Shown here piece by piece: positions 18,383 through 29,400 of a stretch of 60,102 nt of DNA. Location of the stretch: assembly GCA_027036775.1 (NCBI GenBank), contig JALWDS010000002.1, positions 1-60,102 of the forward strand, in the 5' to 3' direction. The notes under the pieces are model-generated. The model made no database searches. It saw nothing but the letters and a program-made list of their open reading frames with translations, and was not told the DNA's origin. A program made the translations under genes and the position numbers. Positions within the stretch are counted from its first letter, which is position 1. The number at the start of each line of letters is the position of its first letter. This stretch comes from Archaeoglobaceae archaeon (GTDB lineage: Archaea > Halobacteriota > Archaeoglobi > Archaeoglobales > Archaeoglobaceae).

Positions 18383-18907
18383 ATGGCAAGGAAACCAGCG
18401 AGGATGTGGAGGAGGTTGGAGAGACCTTACACGAGAAAGGAATACATAGATGGAGCCCCGGGAACGAGGATAAGGATGTTCGAGATGGGTAACAGGTCTG
18501 CGGATTTTCCAGTCATGCTCACTTTGGTTGCTGAAGAAGGTGTTCAAATTAGAGATAACGCTTTAGAGTCTGCGAGGCTTGCAGCTGGTAAGTATCTGAC
18601 GAAGACGATAGGTGGTATGAGCTTCAAGTTGAAGATAAGGCAATACCCGCATCACGTTCTGAGGGAGCACAAGATGGCCGTAGGTGCTGGAGCGGACAGA
18701 ATTTCTCAGGGTATGAGAAAGGCCTTTGGAAAGCCCGTAGGGTTGGCTGCACAGATACATCCGGGAGACAAGATAATGAGCGTTTGGGTAAAACCAGAGC
18801 ACTTTGAATACGCCAAGGAGGCCTTGAAGAGGGCTAACCAAAAGCTACCCACTCCGACGAGGATTATCGTTGAAAAAGGTGCTGAACTTCTTAAGGGTAA
18901 GATTTAA
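18383..18907 (+). CDS. rpl10e: Large-subunit ribosomal protein L10e (uL16)
   Basis: Ribosomal protein near the peptidyl transferase centre, 174 aa. The N-terminus MARKPARMWRRLERPYTRKE and the segment KIRQYPHHVLREHKMAVGAGADR are diagnostic. A TATA-like GTTTAAATAC lies near 18353-18362, about 25 nt before the start. It is divergent from the permease fusion. Its stop TAA shares bases with the stop of a tiny convergent gene (18904-19020). Confidence 0.95.
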   Translation: MARKPARMWRRLERPYTRKEYIDGAPGTRIRMFEMGNRSADFPVMLTLVAEEGVQIRDNALESARLAAGKYLTKTIGGMSFKLKIRQYPHHVLREHKMAVGAGADRISQGMRKAFGKPVGLAAQIHPGDKIMSVWVKPEHFEYAKEALKRANQKLPTPTRIIVEKGAELLKGKI

Positions 18908-19020
18908 CCTTCGTCAACGTCCTCCTCGTAGTCCAAACAACTTTTTCCGAGACAAACGTAGTAGTCCTTCCAAGGAAAAACGCAGACGTTTCTATCCTTG
19001 TCCCACCAGTAACAGCCCAT
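18904..19020 (-). CDS. 38-residue Cys/Trp-rich small protein
   Basis: Short reading frame MGCYWWDKDRNVCVFPWKDY, then YVCLGKSCLDYEEDVDEG, with four Cys (3, 13, 23, 28) and three Trp. A strong ribosome site (GAGGTGA, 6 nt before the ATG) and an upstream TATA-like CTTTAAATAG support real expression. The four Cys suggest a single metal or Fe-S site, and the acidic tail is striking. It ends tail-to-tail with L10e, sharing the TTAA. No family is recognised. Confidence 0.65.
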   Translation of the reverse strand: MGCYWWDKDRNVCVFPWKDYYVCLGKSCLDYEEDVDEG

Positions 19021-19104
19021 CCCACTCACCTCTAATTATGATTACCATCACGAAACTATTTAAAGCTTACGTTAACTTCATCTATCGCACTTCTAACCCC
19101 CTTA

Positions 19105-20262
19105 GTGTTGGCGATAACCGTTTACGGTAGAGATAAACCCGGTATAATCTACGGAATCTCGAACGTTTTGGCAAACGCAAACGTGAACATTATCGACATA
19201 GAGCAGAGGGTCTCTCACGGAATATTCCTGATGTATGTGGTTGCGGACGATTCAAAATCCAAGCTGGGTTTCGAAGAACTCAAGGAGCGTTTGATGGAGG
19301 AGGGAAAAAAGCTCGGAGTTTGCGTCAACGTTTCAAGGTTTGAGGAAAGAGGGGTTTCGAAGAAGAACCTCTACATCATAACGGTTTTGGGTAGGGATAG
19401 GGTGGGTATAGTTAGAGACATATCGAAGATTCTGCTCGATCACGGCGTTAACATAGAGAGCACGAGCCTGATTGCAAGGGACAAGTTGATATCGATAGAG
19501 TTCGTAGTTGACATAAGAGATGCGAATCCAGAGGAGTTGAGGAGGAAGTTGAGGAGGGATGTGGAGAAGGTCAACCTCGATGTGGTCTTTCAGCCCTACG
19601 ACGAGTTCAAGAGGGAGAAGAGGTTGGTCGTTTTCGACATGGACTCGACCTTGGTCGATGCTGAAATAATTGACGAGTTGGCCAAGTTCGCCGGAGTTGA
19701 GGAGGAGGTTAAGAGGATAACCGAGAAGGCCATGAGGGGGGAGATGGACTTCAAGAGGGCCTTGGAGGAGAGGGTTAAACTTCTCAAGGGTTTGCCTGTC
19801 GAAGTTTTGGAGAAGATTTACAGGAACATAAAACTTACGGAAGGAGCGAAGGAGTTGATTCAGGCTTTGAAGAGGGCGGGATACAAAGTTGCGGTAGTTA
19901 GCGGGGGTTTCACATACTTCACGGATAGGTTGAAGGAGGAGCTGAACTTGGACTACGCATTTGGGAACGAGCTTGAGATTAAGGACGGGAAGCTCACGGG
20001 GAGGATAAAGGGTAGGATTATAGATGCGAAGGAGAAGGCGAGGATAATAGAGGAGATAGCGAGAAAGGAAGGTATAAGCAAGGAAAACGTCGTTGCGGTT
20101 GGGGATGGGGCAAACGACAGGATAATGATCGAAAACGCCGGATTGGGGATTGCTTTTAACGCTAAAGATGTTTTAAAGGATGTGGCGGACGGAACTCTAT
20201 CGAAAGAGAACTTGATCGGACTCGCATGCGTTCTCGGACTTTTCAAAAGGAAAGATATTTAA
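19105..20262 (+). CDS. serB: Phosphoserine phosphatase with two N-terminal ACT domains
   Basis: Last step of serine synthesis. Residues about 1-85 and 90-165 are tandem ACT domains (ITVYGRDKPGIIYGIS and ITVLGRDRVGIVRDIS), which in such proteins bind amino acids for feedback control. The HAD phosphatase domain follows with motif I FDMDSTLVD, motif II VVSGGF and motif IV GDGANDRIM. It is 385 aa. The start is taken as GTG 19105; TTG 19108 is an alternative. Confidence 0.93.
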   Translation: MLAITVYGRDKPGIIYGISNVLANANVNIIDIEQRVSHGIFLMYVVADDSKSKLGFEELKERLMEEGKKLGVCVNVSRFEERGVSKKNLYIITVLGRDRVGIVRDISKILLDHGVNIESTSLIARDKLISIEFVVDIRDANPEELRRKLRRDVEKVNLDVVFQPYDEFKREKRLVVFDMDSTLVDAEIIDELAKFAGVEEEVKRITEKAMRGEMDFKRALEERVKLLKGLPVEVLEKIYRNIKLTEGAKELIQALKRAGYKVAVVSGGFTYFTDRLKEELNLDYAFGNELEIKDGKLTGRIKGRIIDAKEKARIIEEIARKEGISKENVVAVGDGANDRIMIENAGLGIAFNAKDVLKDVADGTLSKENLIGLACVLGLFKRKDI

Positions 20263-20284
20263 ATTTTAAAATTAAATCGAATCG

Positions 20285-20974
20285 ATGCTGATCGAAATAC
20301 TGGGTCTAATCCTGATGACTCTTTCAACGCTCGTTTACTCATCGATTCACGTTGCAGGCCACGAGGACGTTGACCTCAGGAAGTTCATGGAGTATGGAAT
20401 TCTCGTAGTTTTCGCTCTATCTATTCAGGGGATAACGGGTTTGCTCGTCAGGTTTGGAGCGGATTTGAGTCTGCACACGTTTTACGGATACGCTATCTTT
20501 TTGTCAATTCTGATATACGTAACCTCCAGTTTTCTTAAAAAGCTTTGGAGTATGGGAAAGTTTAAGATAGGTAAGGAGGCATTCGATTTGCTCATTTACG
20601 TCTTGGTTTTGACTTCCTTCTGCGAACGCGTTTTGGATCACCTACTTCGATACTTCGAGATAGAAACGGTTAGGATGTTTACGATAACGTTGGTCGTATC
20701 GATAACGTTTATACTTCTCGGTTTGAGCGTCTACGGGCTTAAGATTTACAGAGAGCTCATAGCTCTTGCGGAGCCCGTAAACCTGATACCTCCCATAAAG
20801 ACATCCTGTCTCGCCTTCGCACTTTACGGAGCCTTGGGAATATTTATACCCGTATCGGAATGTCCCTGCATTCTCGCCCTTGTCGGGCACGTAGCCCTCT
20901 TCGTTTCCGCCCTTCAGGTTCTCTACGAGATAACGAGCAAATACTACATTCCTTCAAAAACCGTCAAGATATAG
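20285..20974 (+). CDS. Polytopic membrane protein with conserved Cys-Pro-Cys
   Basis: A 229 aa protein with about seven hydrophobic helices. A motif SECPCILALVGH in the next-to-last helix places two Cys around a Pro, and TSCLAFALYG precedes it; paired intramembrane Cys could handle metal or redox change. I do not recognise the family with confidence. It starts 22 nt after serB on the same strand and overlaps the convergent amidohydrolase by 21 bp. Confidence 0.7.
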   Translation: MLIEILGLILMTLSTLVYSSIHVAGHEDVDLRKFMEYGILVVFALSIQGITGLLVRFGADLSLHTFYGYAIFLSILIYVTSSFLKKLWSMGKFKIGKEAFDLLIYVLVLTSFCERVLDHLLRYFEIETVRMFTITLVVSITFILLGLSVYGLKIYRELIALAEPVNLIPPIKTSCLAFALYGALGIFIPVSECPCILALVGHVALFVSALQVLYEITSKYYIPSKTVKI

Positions 20975-21916
20975 AATTCTCTCGACATCTATCGTTTCCG
21001 CCCTCCTCACAACTGCCTTCAGTGTATCCTTGCACGAACGCAGATTGAACCTCTTGTGAAAGACCGTCCATCCCCTCCTCCCGCCGAAGATATCGAAACC
21101 CCTTATACACGCTTTGAAAACCTCCAGATCCTTTCCGATTACGTATGTGGCGAACCTCATCTCCTCTATCATGGAGGGCTTGCAGACCATGGCGTTGTCT
21201 GTTCCAATCAACCATCTCTCGTATTCCGATAAAATTTCGTAGTTCCTCCTGTTCAGCAAACCGAAGAATGCATTTGACCTCGTGCACGTAACGATCGGTA
21301 TATCCTCGTCCATAGCTCTCCTTAGATTTCTCTCGCTCGCCATGTTCATGTGAACTATCAAGTCTGGTTCTAAAGCCAGAGCCTTTTCAACGTCTCCATC
21401 GTCAATCTCCCCAGCGTGAATTGCAAAAACCTTTCCTTTCCTTTTGGCGATATCCCTTAACTCCTCCAAAAACTTGTAGTCGTGATCCCTAACGGAACTC
21501 ATCCCGAATCCGTAGGATATCTCAATCAGATACTCCGCCTCGTCCAAATTCGAGGGTCTCGTTAGGTATAGAACGTCGAAATCCTTGATGATCTCGTATC
21601 CCCTGATTCCCATCTCCGTGAAGTTTAAAATTGCGGAAGTTCCGCTCTTTTTTGCAATCTCAACCGATTTCTTAACACCCTCTCTAATCTCATCGTCCTT
21701 AGCTTCGCTCAAAATCTTGAACTTGAAATCTATGGCACTTAGCAGATCGGTGTTCGGAACCTCCGCTATGGAGTCCAAGAGGTGTGTATGGGCGTTAAAA
21801 AATGTCGGAATTGCTATGTATTCAGCCCTAACCTCGCACTCTTCGAATTCGCCGTTCTCGTGCAAAACTCCCTTAAGTATCTCTCCTTCCTCGTTGATCA
21901 GTTCGACAGGATACAT
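20954..21916 (-). CDS. Amidohydrolase-family metal-dependent hydrolase (deaminase-like)
   Basis: A 320 aa TIM-barrel hydrolase. Visible metal-site motifs are [10 protein letters not shown] (HxH), [20 protein letters not shown] and GTDNAM with the late Asp, as in cytosine/guanine deaminase-type amidohydrolases. The substrate cannot be told from sequence. The ATG at 21916 overlaps the end of ilvD by 19 nt, so the two are likely co-transcribed with the Yip1-like gene. Confidence 0.83.
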   Translation of the reverse strand: MYPVELINEEGEILKGVLHENGEFEECEVRAEYIAIPTFFNAHTHLLDSIAEVPNTDLLSAIDFKFKILSEAKDDEIREGVKKSVEIAKKSGTSAILNFTEMGIRGYEIIKDFDVLYLTRPSNLDEAEYLIEISYGFGMSSVRDHDYKFLEELRDIAKRKGKVFAIHAGEIDDGDVEKALALEPDLIVHMNMASERNLRRAMDEDIPIVTCTRSNAFFGLLNRRNYEILSEYERWLIGTDNAMVCKPSMIEEMRFATYVIGKDLEVFKACIRGFDIFGGRRGWTVFHKRFNLRSCKDTLKAVVRRAETIDVERILYLDGF

Positions 21917-23541
21917 CCCTCGTCAGCCTGACTGACCAACTTGGAATACCTCGCGAGGAATCCCTTGTGCCTTATCTCTATCGGTTTCCACTTTTCTCTC
22001 CTCTCCTCAAGCTCTTCATTGCTAACTTTAAGCTCAAGCCTTCTCTTCGGAATGTCTATGCTTATCAGATCGCCGTTTTCAACCAAAGCTATCGTTCCTC
22101 CAACGAAAGCTTCGGGTGCAACGTGACCTATGCATGGTCCCCTCGTAGCACCGCTGAACCTTCCGTCCGTTATCAGTGCAACTCTCTTCAAACCCATCCC
22201 GGCAATAGTTGCGGTTGGTAAAAGCATCTCTGGCATTCCCCTCGCCTTGGGACCCATGTATCTTATAACGACAACATCTCCCTCCTCGACCTCGTTGTTC
22301 AATATGGACTTCAAAGCCTCCTGCTCGGAATCGTAAACCTTCGCGTAACCCTCAAATTTAAGCATTTCCTCGTCAATTGCTGACGTTTTCACGACCGCCC
22401 CCCTCTCGGCCAAGTTACCCCTAAGTATCGCTATCCCTCCCTCCTCCCTATACGGATTGTCCAAATCCCTTATTATGTCCCTCCCTCTGACGAAGGCTCT
22501 CTCCGCTATCTCGTATATGGTTAAACCGCTGACTGTCATCTCGTCGTTCAGAATGTCCTTTGCCTTCTTCAAGAGCATGGGAACTCCTCCACTTTCATCG
22601 AAATCCGCAACGGTGTATTCTCCTGCTGGGTCTATCCTAACAACGTTCGGAGTCCTTCTGCCTATCTCGTCGAACAAATCTAAATCTATCTTCATTCCCC
22701 CTTCTCTCGCTATAGCTGGTAGATGAAGGACCGTATTAGTTGAACCACCCATGAGCATGTCAACCGTTATGGCATTCTCGAACGAGTTCTCGTTGACGAA
22801 GTCTAAGGGCTTTACGTCCTGCTTAACCAATTCGACAACCCTCCTCCCGCTCTCCTTGGCAATTCTCAGCTTCCTCGAACTCACCGCCGGGGAAGTTGAG
22901 CAGTATGGCAGACACAGGCCTAAAACCTCTGTCAAAATCTGCATGGTGTTGGCTGTGTAGAGTCCTTGGCAACTTCCGAAGTAGCACGCTGAGAAGTCCT
23001 CGTAGATCTTGTAGGTCCTTTCGTCTATCTTACCGGACTTGTAAAGCCCAGCTGATTCGAACGCTGTTTTTATCGTTGCTGGCTTACCGAAGACGTTCTC
23101 GGCCAACATAGGGCCACCGCAAACGACTATCGAGGGTATGTTGAGCCTTAGAACGGCCATAAGCATTCCCGGTATTATCTTGTCGCACGCACCCACAACG
23201 ACCAATCCGTCGAAGCTGTGAGCCCTTACCATCGCCTCTATGCTGTCCGCTATGAGTTCTCTCGTAGGTAAAGAGTAGCTCATCCCCTCGTGTCCCATGG
23301 CTATTCCGTCGCAAACACCTATAACGCCGAACTCAAATGCTACACCACCCGCCGAGTGTATCCCCTCCTTAACAGCTTGGGTAACCTTGTCCAAGTTCGC
23401 GTGCCCGGGAACTATCGTGCTGTAGGCGTTTGCAATACCTATGAAGGGCTTATCGAAGTCCTCATCCGTAACACCCAAGGCTTTGAACAAAGCTCTGTGT
23501 GCGGACCTATCTATACCCCTCTTAACGACATCGCTCCTCAT
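21898..23541 (-). CDS. ilvD: Dihydroxy-acid dehydratase
   Basis: Dehydrates 2,3-dihydroxy acids to 2-oxo acids in valine, leucine and isoleucine synthesis using an Fe-S cluster. 547 aa. Hallmarks are [26 protein letters not shown] with cluster Cys, [15 protein letters not shown] and [10 protein letters not shown]. The ATG at 23541 overlaps the upstream gene's stop (TGATG), so the longer upstream frame to 23613 is not used. Confidence 0.95.
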   Translation of the reverse strand: MRSDVVKRGIDRSAHRALFKALGVTDEDFDKPFIGIANAYSTIVPGHANLDKVTQAVKEGIHSAGGVAFEFGVIGVCDGIAMGHEGMSYSLPTRELIADSIEAMVRAHSFDGLVVVGACDKIIPGMLMAVLRLNIPSIVVCGGPMLAENVFGKPATIKTAFESAGLYKSGKIDERTYKIYEDFSACYFGSCQGLYTANTMQILTEVLGLCLPYCSTSPAVSSRKLRIAKESGRRVVELVKQDVKPLDFVNENSFENAITVDMLMGGSTNTVLHLPAIAREGGMKIDLDLFDEIGRRTPNVVRIDPAGEYTVADFDESGGVPMLLKKAKDILNDEMTVSGLTIYEIAERAFVRGRDIIRDLDNPYREEGGIAILRGNLAERGAVVKTSAIDEEMLKFEGYAKVYDSEQEALKSILNNEVEEGDVVVIRYMGPKARGMPEMLLPTATIAGMGLKRVALITDGRFSGATRGPCIGHVAPEAFVGGTIALVENGDLISIDIPKRRLELKVSNEELEERREKWKPIEIRHKGFLARYSKLVSQADEGCILSN

Positions 23542-24104
23542 CAAACCACCCCGTAAAAAGTAATCAAACCCACGCTTATCAGATACGATGCAACGTAAGG
23601 TATGGCCACGCATATAACCGCTTTGCTCGTTTCAACGTTCCTCGCGTGCTTCAGGGCGAACACCATTATGAAGGCCTGCCAAAGGTTTTCCGCCAAACCC
23701 AACACATACGATTCTATTCTCGGTGGAAAGGATGCGTAGAGGCCCTTTACGGGCGCGATTATTATGGAGGGAAGGTATGCGTATGCGGTAAACCTGAGGG
23801 TCTTCGTAAAGTCCCCACTTCCATTGAAGAGGGCGGACAGTCCGTGAACTATTGCCGTAATGATTATCCAACCTATGAAGGCTCCGAGAAAGGACATCAC
23901 AATAGCTTGAATTCTCAACATCGTGATTAGGAGTTCCTTCTGCACGTGCATGTTTTTTGCGAGGTTTTCTGCAATCGTTGGCACAGCTTGATAGTATATC
24001 ATGGCACTCACGAAACCGTTCAAAGCGACGATAACTATTGGAACAATCCAACCGTCCCTCAACTCTCTAAAGAATCTGTCCGGGTCGTATAGGACTTCGA
24101 GCAT
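23541..24104 (-). CDS. Yip1-domain-like membrane protein
   Basis: A 187 aa protein with about five hydrophobic helices. The start [14 protein letters not shown] and the middle [16 protein letters not shown] match the Yip1/YIPF-type family found in archaea and bacteria, function unknown. ATG 24104 is used; TTG 24122 is a weaker alternative. Coupled to ilvD by a 1 nt overlap. Confidence 0.72.
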   Translation of the reverse strand: MLEVLYDPDRFFRELRDGWIVPIVIVALNGFVSAMIYYQAVPTIAENLAKNMHVQKELLITMLRIQAIVMSFLGAFIGWIIITAIVHGLSALFNGSGDFTKTLRFTAYAYLPSIIIAPVKGLYASFPPRIESYVLGLAENLWQAFIMVFALKHARNVETSKAVICVAIPYVASYLISVGLITFYGVV

Positions 24105-24127
24105 GAACCGACGTATTTTCAAAAAAT

Positions 24128-24361
24128 TTATAGTTTACTCAAGCGGATATCGTAACCCTTTCTGACTCTACCAGATCTGAGATAAATCTTCAAGGCACAG
24201 ATCTTATCGCAAAAGGGTGGGCAGTTGGTTATACCCATAGACGCACACCTCTCTCTGTTGGAGCAGTTCAAAACCTTCAAACCCTCATCGGAAACTGCTA
24301 TCTCCGCCCAACTCCTCTTACTCCTAACGACGAATCGAACGGACCTCTCGGTAATAATCAT
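24128..24361 (-). CDS. Small Cys-rich protein, unknown function
   Basis: A 77 aa basic protein with five Cys: NCSNRERC, then NCPPFCDKIC. The CPPFC-x3-C cluster is likely a metal or Fe-S site. ATG 24361 is preferred; the longer frame to 24418 would overlap the divergent Trm14 start. It lies 23 nt upstream of the Yip1-like gene on the same strand. Confidence 0.65.
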   Translation of the reverse strand: MIITERSVRFVVRSKRSWAEIAVSDEGLKVLNCSNRERCASMGITNCPPFCDKICALKIYLRSGRVRKGYDIRLSKL

Positions 24362-24417
24362 GACGATAATAATTAGATTGCCAACAGATATAAACTTTTT
24401 GAACGTCGAATTTCGCA

Positions 24418-25524
24418 ATGATAATATACGTCACGACCGCCCCGGGATTGGAGGACGTTTCCGCTGAAGAGGTGGAGTCCTTCGGTTTCAAAGTTAAGGA
24501 GGTTAGAAGAGGTAAGGGTAGGGTCTTCTTGGAAGGAGACGAGTTGACGGTTGTTAAGCTGAACTACCTTGCAAGAACGGTCGAGAGGGTTTTGATCCTT
24601 TTGAGGTTCGAAAGGTTTGAGAGTTTGGACGATGTATACAGGATAGTTAGGGATATAGACTTCAGCTTTATAAAACCGGATCAGAGCTTTGCAATAAGGC
24701 CCTCAAGGGTTGGTGAGCATGACTTCACCTCCTTGGACGTTGGTAGGATTGCTGGTCAGGCTGTTATTGACAGTTACATGGAGAGTAGGGGGGTTAGGCT
24801 CAAGGTGAATTTGGATGAACCGGATGTCATAATAAGGGTTGACGTCATAAACGACGAAATCTACGTTGGACTTGACACCACCGGCGATTACGCACTGCAC
24901 AGAAGGGGATACAGGATTTACGACCATCCCGCTCCGTTGAATCCAGTCATAGCTTCCGCCTTGGTTATGCTTTCCCAATGGAAGTGCGATGAAATCTTAA
25001 TCGATCCAATGTGCGGTAGCGGGACTATATTGATAGAATCCGCGATGATGTACAGAAACATCCCACCTCAAAAGCTGAGAGAGGACTTTCAGTTTACGAG
25101 GATTTGGGGCTACGAGCTCCTCGAAAGGGTCAAGAGGGAGGTGTTTGAAAACGACGTTGATTTGAACTTGGTTGGAATAGAGAGGTTCAGAAAGCATTTG
25201 ATTGGAGCAAGAATGAATTCCGATAGGGCTGGAGTTCTGGATACGATAGATTACGTTCAAGGAGACGCTACGAGGTTGTGCTTAAAGAAGGGGGACGTTA
25301 TAGTAACGAATCCGCCCTACGGCTTGAGAATTGCGAGGAAGGGAATTATAGAGAGACTTTACGAGGGATTTCTCGAATCCGCGAGTTTTGCGAGTAGGTT
25401 GGTTGTGATAACCGCGGAGCACAAGATTCTGAGGGAGAAGGCGGAAAGGCTTGGCTACAGAATCGAGGAGGAGAGGTGGGTCAGATACGGAGGTTTGAAT
25501 ACTAAGGTCTTCGTCCTGATTTAG
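24418..25524 (+). CDS. trm14: tRNA (guanine-N2)-methyltransferase with THUMP domain (Trm14-like)
   Basis: Makes m2G in tRNA. The N-terminal THUMP region (about residues 1-155) is followed by a Rossmann methyltransferase with DPMCGSGTILIE (SAM site) and catalytic TNPPYGLRI. At 368 aa it fits Trm14 (m2G6); TrmG10 is shorter and less likely. The stop overlaps the convergent prenyl synthase stop by 4 nt (TTAG). Confidence 0.87.
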   Translation: MIIYVTTAPGLEDVSAEEVESFGFKVKEVRRGKGRVFLEGDELTVVKLNYLARTVERVLILLRFERFESLDDVYRIVRDIDFSFIKPDQSFAIRPSRVGEHDFTSLDVGRIAGQAVIDSYMESRGVRLKVNLDEPDVIIRVDVINDEIYVGLDTTGDYALHRRGYRIYDHPAPLNPVIASALVMLSQWKCDEILIDPMCGSGTILIESAMMYRNIPPQKLREDFQFTRIWGYELLERVKREVFENDVDLNLVGIERFRKHLIGARMNSDRAGVLDTIDYVQGDATRLCLKKGDVIVTNPPYGLRIARKGIIERLYEGFLESASFASRLVVITAEHKILREKAERLGYRIEEERWVRYGGLNTKVFVLI

Positions 25525-26378
25525 ATTCTGTTCTTTACGAGGTTCGTCGTCATGTAGTCTATAAGGTAGTCCAACTTCTCCTTAGCCTCGCAGTCGTCGA
25601 AGTATTCCAAAGCCCTTCTGCTCCTTTCCGCGTAGTGCTCTATTAAGTCCATTGTTCTGTCTATAGCCTCATCCCCATACTTCCCCTCGTATATCATAGG
25701 CAGAGTTACGGACTCCACCTCTGAAACCTTCTCTATGTGGGAGTTCACGTATTCCAAGAGATCGTCCACGAGCTGATAGGCGATTCCCAAGTTCAAACCG
25801 TATTCGAACATCTTCTCCCAAGCCATCTCGTCGTCGCACACCACCCTTGCAGAGTTTTTAGCTCCGTAGGCGAAGAGAAGTGCGGTTTTGTATTTCACGC
25901 ATTTGAAGTAATCCTCTTCATCGAAAGGTTCGTATGGACTGTAAACGTCGAGTAGTTCCCCTTCGGACATCCTCATTCCAGTCTTTGCAAATTCGGATAT
26001 GACGTCGCTCGGATAACAGGAAACCAACTCCACGGATTTAGAAATCAACCAATCACCAACGAGTATAGCCAAAGAAATGTCGTATTCGACGTGCAAGGCC
26101 TTAACGTTCCTCCTCATGACACCCCTATCAATTATGTCGTCGTGAACGAGACTTGCGGTGTGTATAAGCTCAACCGCAAGAGCCATGTTCATAACGTCTC
26201 CGTAATCTCCTCCACATAGCTTTCCAGAGAGGAGAACTATTAGAGGTCTCGTCCTCTTACCTCCAGCGTTTATAACGTGCCTTAAAGCCTTCTTTACCTT
26301 CGGTATCGTTTTCGCATTCTCCACGAGTTGCACGAGTTTCTCGTTGATGACCCTGTATTCCCTCCAGCTTTCTATCAT
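25521..26378 (-). CDS. idsA: Isoprenyl diphosphate synthase (GGPP synthase-like)
   Basis: Elongates allylic diphosphates with IPP, supplying chains for archaeal ether lipids. 285 aa. First Asp-rich motif LVHDDIIDRG and second LVDDLLEY are present; GGKRTRP is the IPP-binding segment. The second motif reads DDLLE rather than the usual DDxxD. Chain length cannot be fixed by eye. It is divergent from PEP synthase. Confidence 0.88.
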   Translation of the reverse strand: MIESWREYRVINEKLVQLVENAKTIPKVKKALRHVINAGGKRTRPLIVLLSGKLCGGDYGDVMNMALAVELIHTASLVHDDIIDRGVMRRNVKALHVEYDISLAILVGDWLISKSVELVSCYPSDVISEFAKTGMRMSEGELLDVYSPYEPFDEEDYFKCVKYKTALLFAYGAKNSARVVCDDEMAWEKMFEYGLNLGIAYQLVDDLLEYVNSHIEKVSEVESVTLPMIYEGKYGDEAIDRTMDLIEHYAERSRRALEYFDDCEAKEKLDYLIDYMTTNLVKNRI

Positions 26379-26442
26379 GGTAACAAAAACTCGTCTTCAA
26401 AAGCCTTTTAAATTTACCGCTTTAATAGAATTTGGTGGTAAC

Positions 26443-29400
26443 ATGGGCGTGTTGTGGTTGTATGAGATAGACAAGGACGACGTTCCAATCGCTGGAGGTA
26501 AGGGAGCGAACTTGGGAGAACTGATGCGTTTGGGTATTCCAGTTCCTGAGGGTTTTGTTGTCGATGCGAACACCTTCAGGGAGTTTATAGAGAGCACGGG
26601 TTTGAAGGATAAAATTCTCGAAATATTAAATAAAATTGACGTTAACAATACGAAGGAGCTCGAAAACGCATCCAAAACTATAAGGAAGATGATCGAAGAA
26701 ACTCCCATGCCTAAGGAGATTGAGGAGGAGATTAGAAACGCTTACAGGCAACTGTGTGAAGAGTTGGGTGAGGAGGTTTACGTTGCGGTAAGGAGTTCCG
26801 CTACAGCTGAGGATCTTCCCTCGGCGAGCTTTGCTGGCCAGCAGGAGACCTATCTGAACGTCAAAGGAGAAGATGAGGTTGTAGAGAAGGTTAAAAAGTG
26901 TTGGAGCTCCCTATACACTCCGAGGGCAATATTCTACAGGGTTCAGCAGGGTTTTAGGCACGAGGACGTAAGTATTGCGGTCGTAGTTCAAAAGATGGTG
27001 AACAGCGAGAAGAGCGGAGTGATGTTCACCTCCCATCCTGTTACGGGTGAAAAGATAGCGATTATCGAGGCTGTTTTCGGTTTGGGTGAGGCCATTGTAA
27101 GCGGTGAGGTCACTCCAGACCATTACGAATACGACAGGGTTCAGAGGAAGCTGATAAAGGTTCAAATTGCGGAAAAGAAGTTCATGATCACGAGAAAGGA
27201 CGGTGAGACCGTTAAGGTTGAGCTTGGGGAGAAGGGAAGGGAGAGGGTTTTAAGCGACAACGAAATTGAAGAGCTCGTCAAGCTGGGTGAAATAATTGAG
27301 GAACATTACGGTCACCCGCAAGATGTGGAGTGGGCCATAGAGAAGGGTAAGATATACATCGTCCAGTCCAGACCTATAACGACCATAAAGGGCGAGGTCG
27401 AGGAGAAAGAAGTAGAAGAGGGAGAAATTCTCGTTAAGGGTTTAGGTGCTTCACCGGGCATAGGTGTGGGTAGAGTTAAGATCGTTTTGAGTCCCGACGA
27501 GATAGACAAGGTCGAAGAGGGGGACGTTCTGGTTACCACGATGACCACTCCAGATATGGTCCCAGCCATGAGAAGGGCTTCCGCGATAGTTACCGACGAA
27601 GGTGGATTGACGTGCTTAGCTGGAGATACGCTACTCTTAACCGATAGGGGATTCATGAAAGCCAAGGAAATCTACGAGAGAGTTGAGAGAGGAGAGATCA
27701 TACATCTGCTGGGATTGGATTGCTCTAAGCTTCAACCCACGTGGAAGAGGGTGGTTAGAGCTATGAAGAGGAGGGCTGAGGTGATAAGGGTATCGGTATC
27801 TCAAACTGGAAGAGTTGAAGACAATCACTTGGATGTCACACCCGATCACAGATTCTACATAATAAACGGTAGGGATTTGGCTAAGAAGCCACTTGAAGAC
27901 GTTTTGAGAGATAAGAATTTCTGCTTGGTGATGGGTAAGATCAACAACTTCAACAGATACTCGAATCCAAAGCTGTCCTACCTCCTCGGTCTCATACTTT
28001 CAGACGGTTACGTTAGGCTTGATATGGGTGTCAGGAAGTTCAGAAGGGGGACAATCGTATTCACGCAAAAGAATGACGAAATAGCGTCAAGATTTTTAGA
28101 GTGCTTTGAAGACGTTTTCGGCAAAACCAAAGTTCTCGTCAGTAGCAAGGTCAGCGATGGAGTGATAAGGGGTGAGGCGAAGGATTACATAGTGAGCAGT
28201 TTAAACGTGGCACTTCAGATTTCAAAGATAGTTCAAAACTTGGACGAGTTCGTCCTTGGGTTAGATGAGGAATCTCTCATAGCGTTCGTTTCCGGCCTTA
28301 TAGACGGTGACGGTTGTGTTCACAACGGAAGGATTCAGATATACGTTTCAAAGGAGAACGTTCTAAGGGGATTGGTCATAGCACTGCTGTCCCTTGGAAT
28401 AGTCCCGCAGGTAACGAGAAACAGAAACATACTGAACGTTCAGATAGTTGAGGATGTAGAAATATTCAGCAAGTATTCCTTGAAGGTGAGAAATGCGGAG
28501 TTAAAAGAGAGAAAGAGATTCGGTTGCAGATTCGTATCCGCCAAAGAACTGCTTAGAGATATAGTGGATTCCGTAAACTGGAAGGGAAGGATAAAACCAT
28601 ACGTTGAGAACAATCTACTCATAGACAAGGAGAAGGTTAGGGAGAGAATTCTGCCGTTGATAAACGATGAGAAGCTGAAGAAGATAATCGATTCTCCACT
28701 GCAGAGCATGAGAATAAGGTTCGTAAAGAGCTTGGGGATCATGGACGTTTACAACTTCGAAGTTGAATCTCAGGAGGAGATGGAGAAAAACTACGTCGTA
28801 TTTACAAGCAAACTGACACCTGTAGTCGTTTCAAATTGCCATGCGGCCATAGTTTCGAGGGAGCTGGGAGTTCCCGCTGTTGTTGGAACTGGGAACGCTA
28901 CGAAGGTTTTGAAGGAGGGGATGATAGTTACCGTTGATGGAGATAAGGGTGTGGTTTACAAAGGAGCCCTTAAGGAGAGAAAGAAGGAGGAGAAGGTAGT
29001 TGCGGTTGCACCTCAAATAGTGACAGCTACGGAGGTTAAAGTAAACATTTCAATTCCAGACGTTGCTGAAAAGGTTGCAAAGGAAACTAACGCCGATGGT
29101 GTTGGGCTTTTGAGGATAGAACACATGGTCTTGAGCCTTAAGAAGCATCCCATGAAATACATAAAGGACGGAGAAATAGACGTTTACATAAACGAGCTCT
29201 ACAAGGGGTTGAAGAAGGTTGTAAAGGCCTTCTATCCAAAGCCCGTATGGATAAGAACGCTGGATGCACCAACGGACGAATTCAGGTCTATGGAGGGTGG
29301 AGAAGACGAGCCTATCGAGTCGAACCCAATGTTGGGTTACAGAGGCATTAGGAGGGACTTGAGGGAGGAGGAGCATTTCAGGGCTGAGATGAGGGCTATA

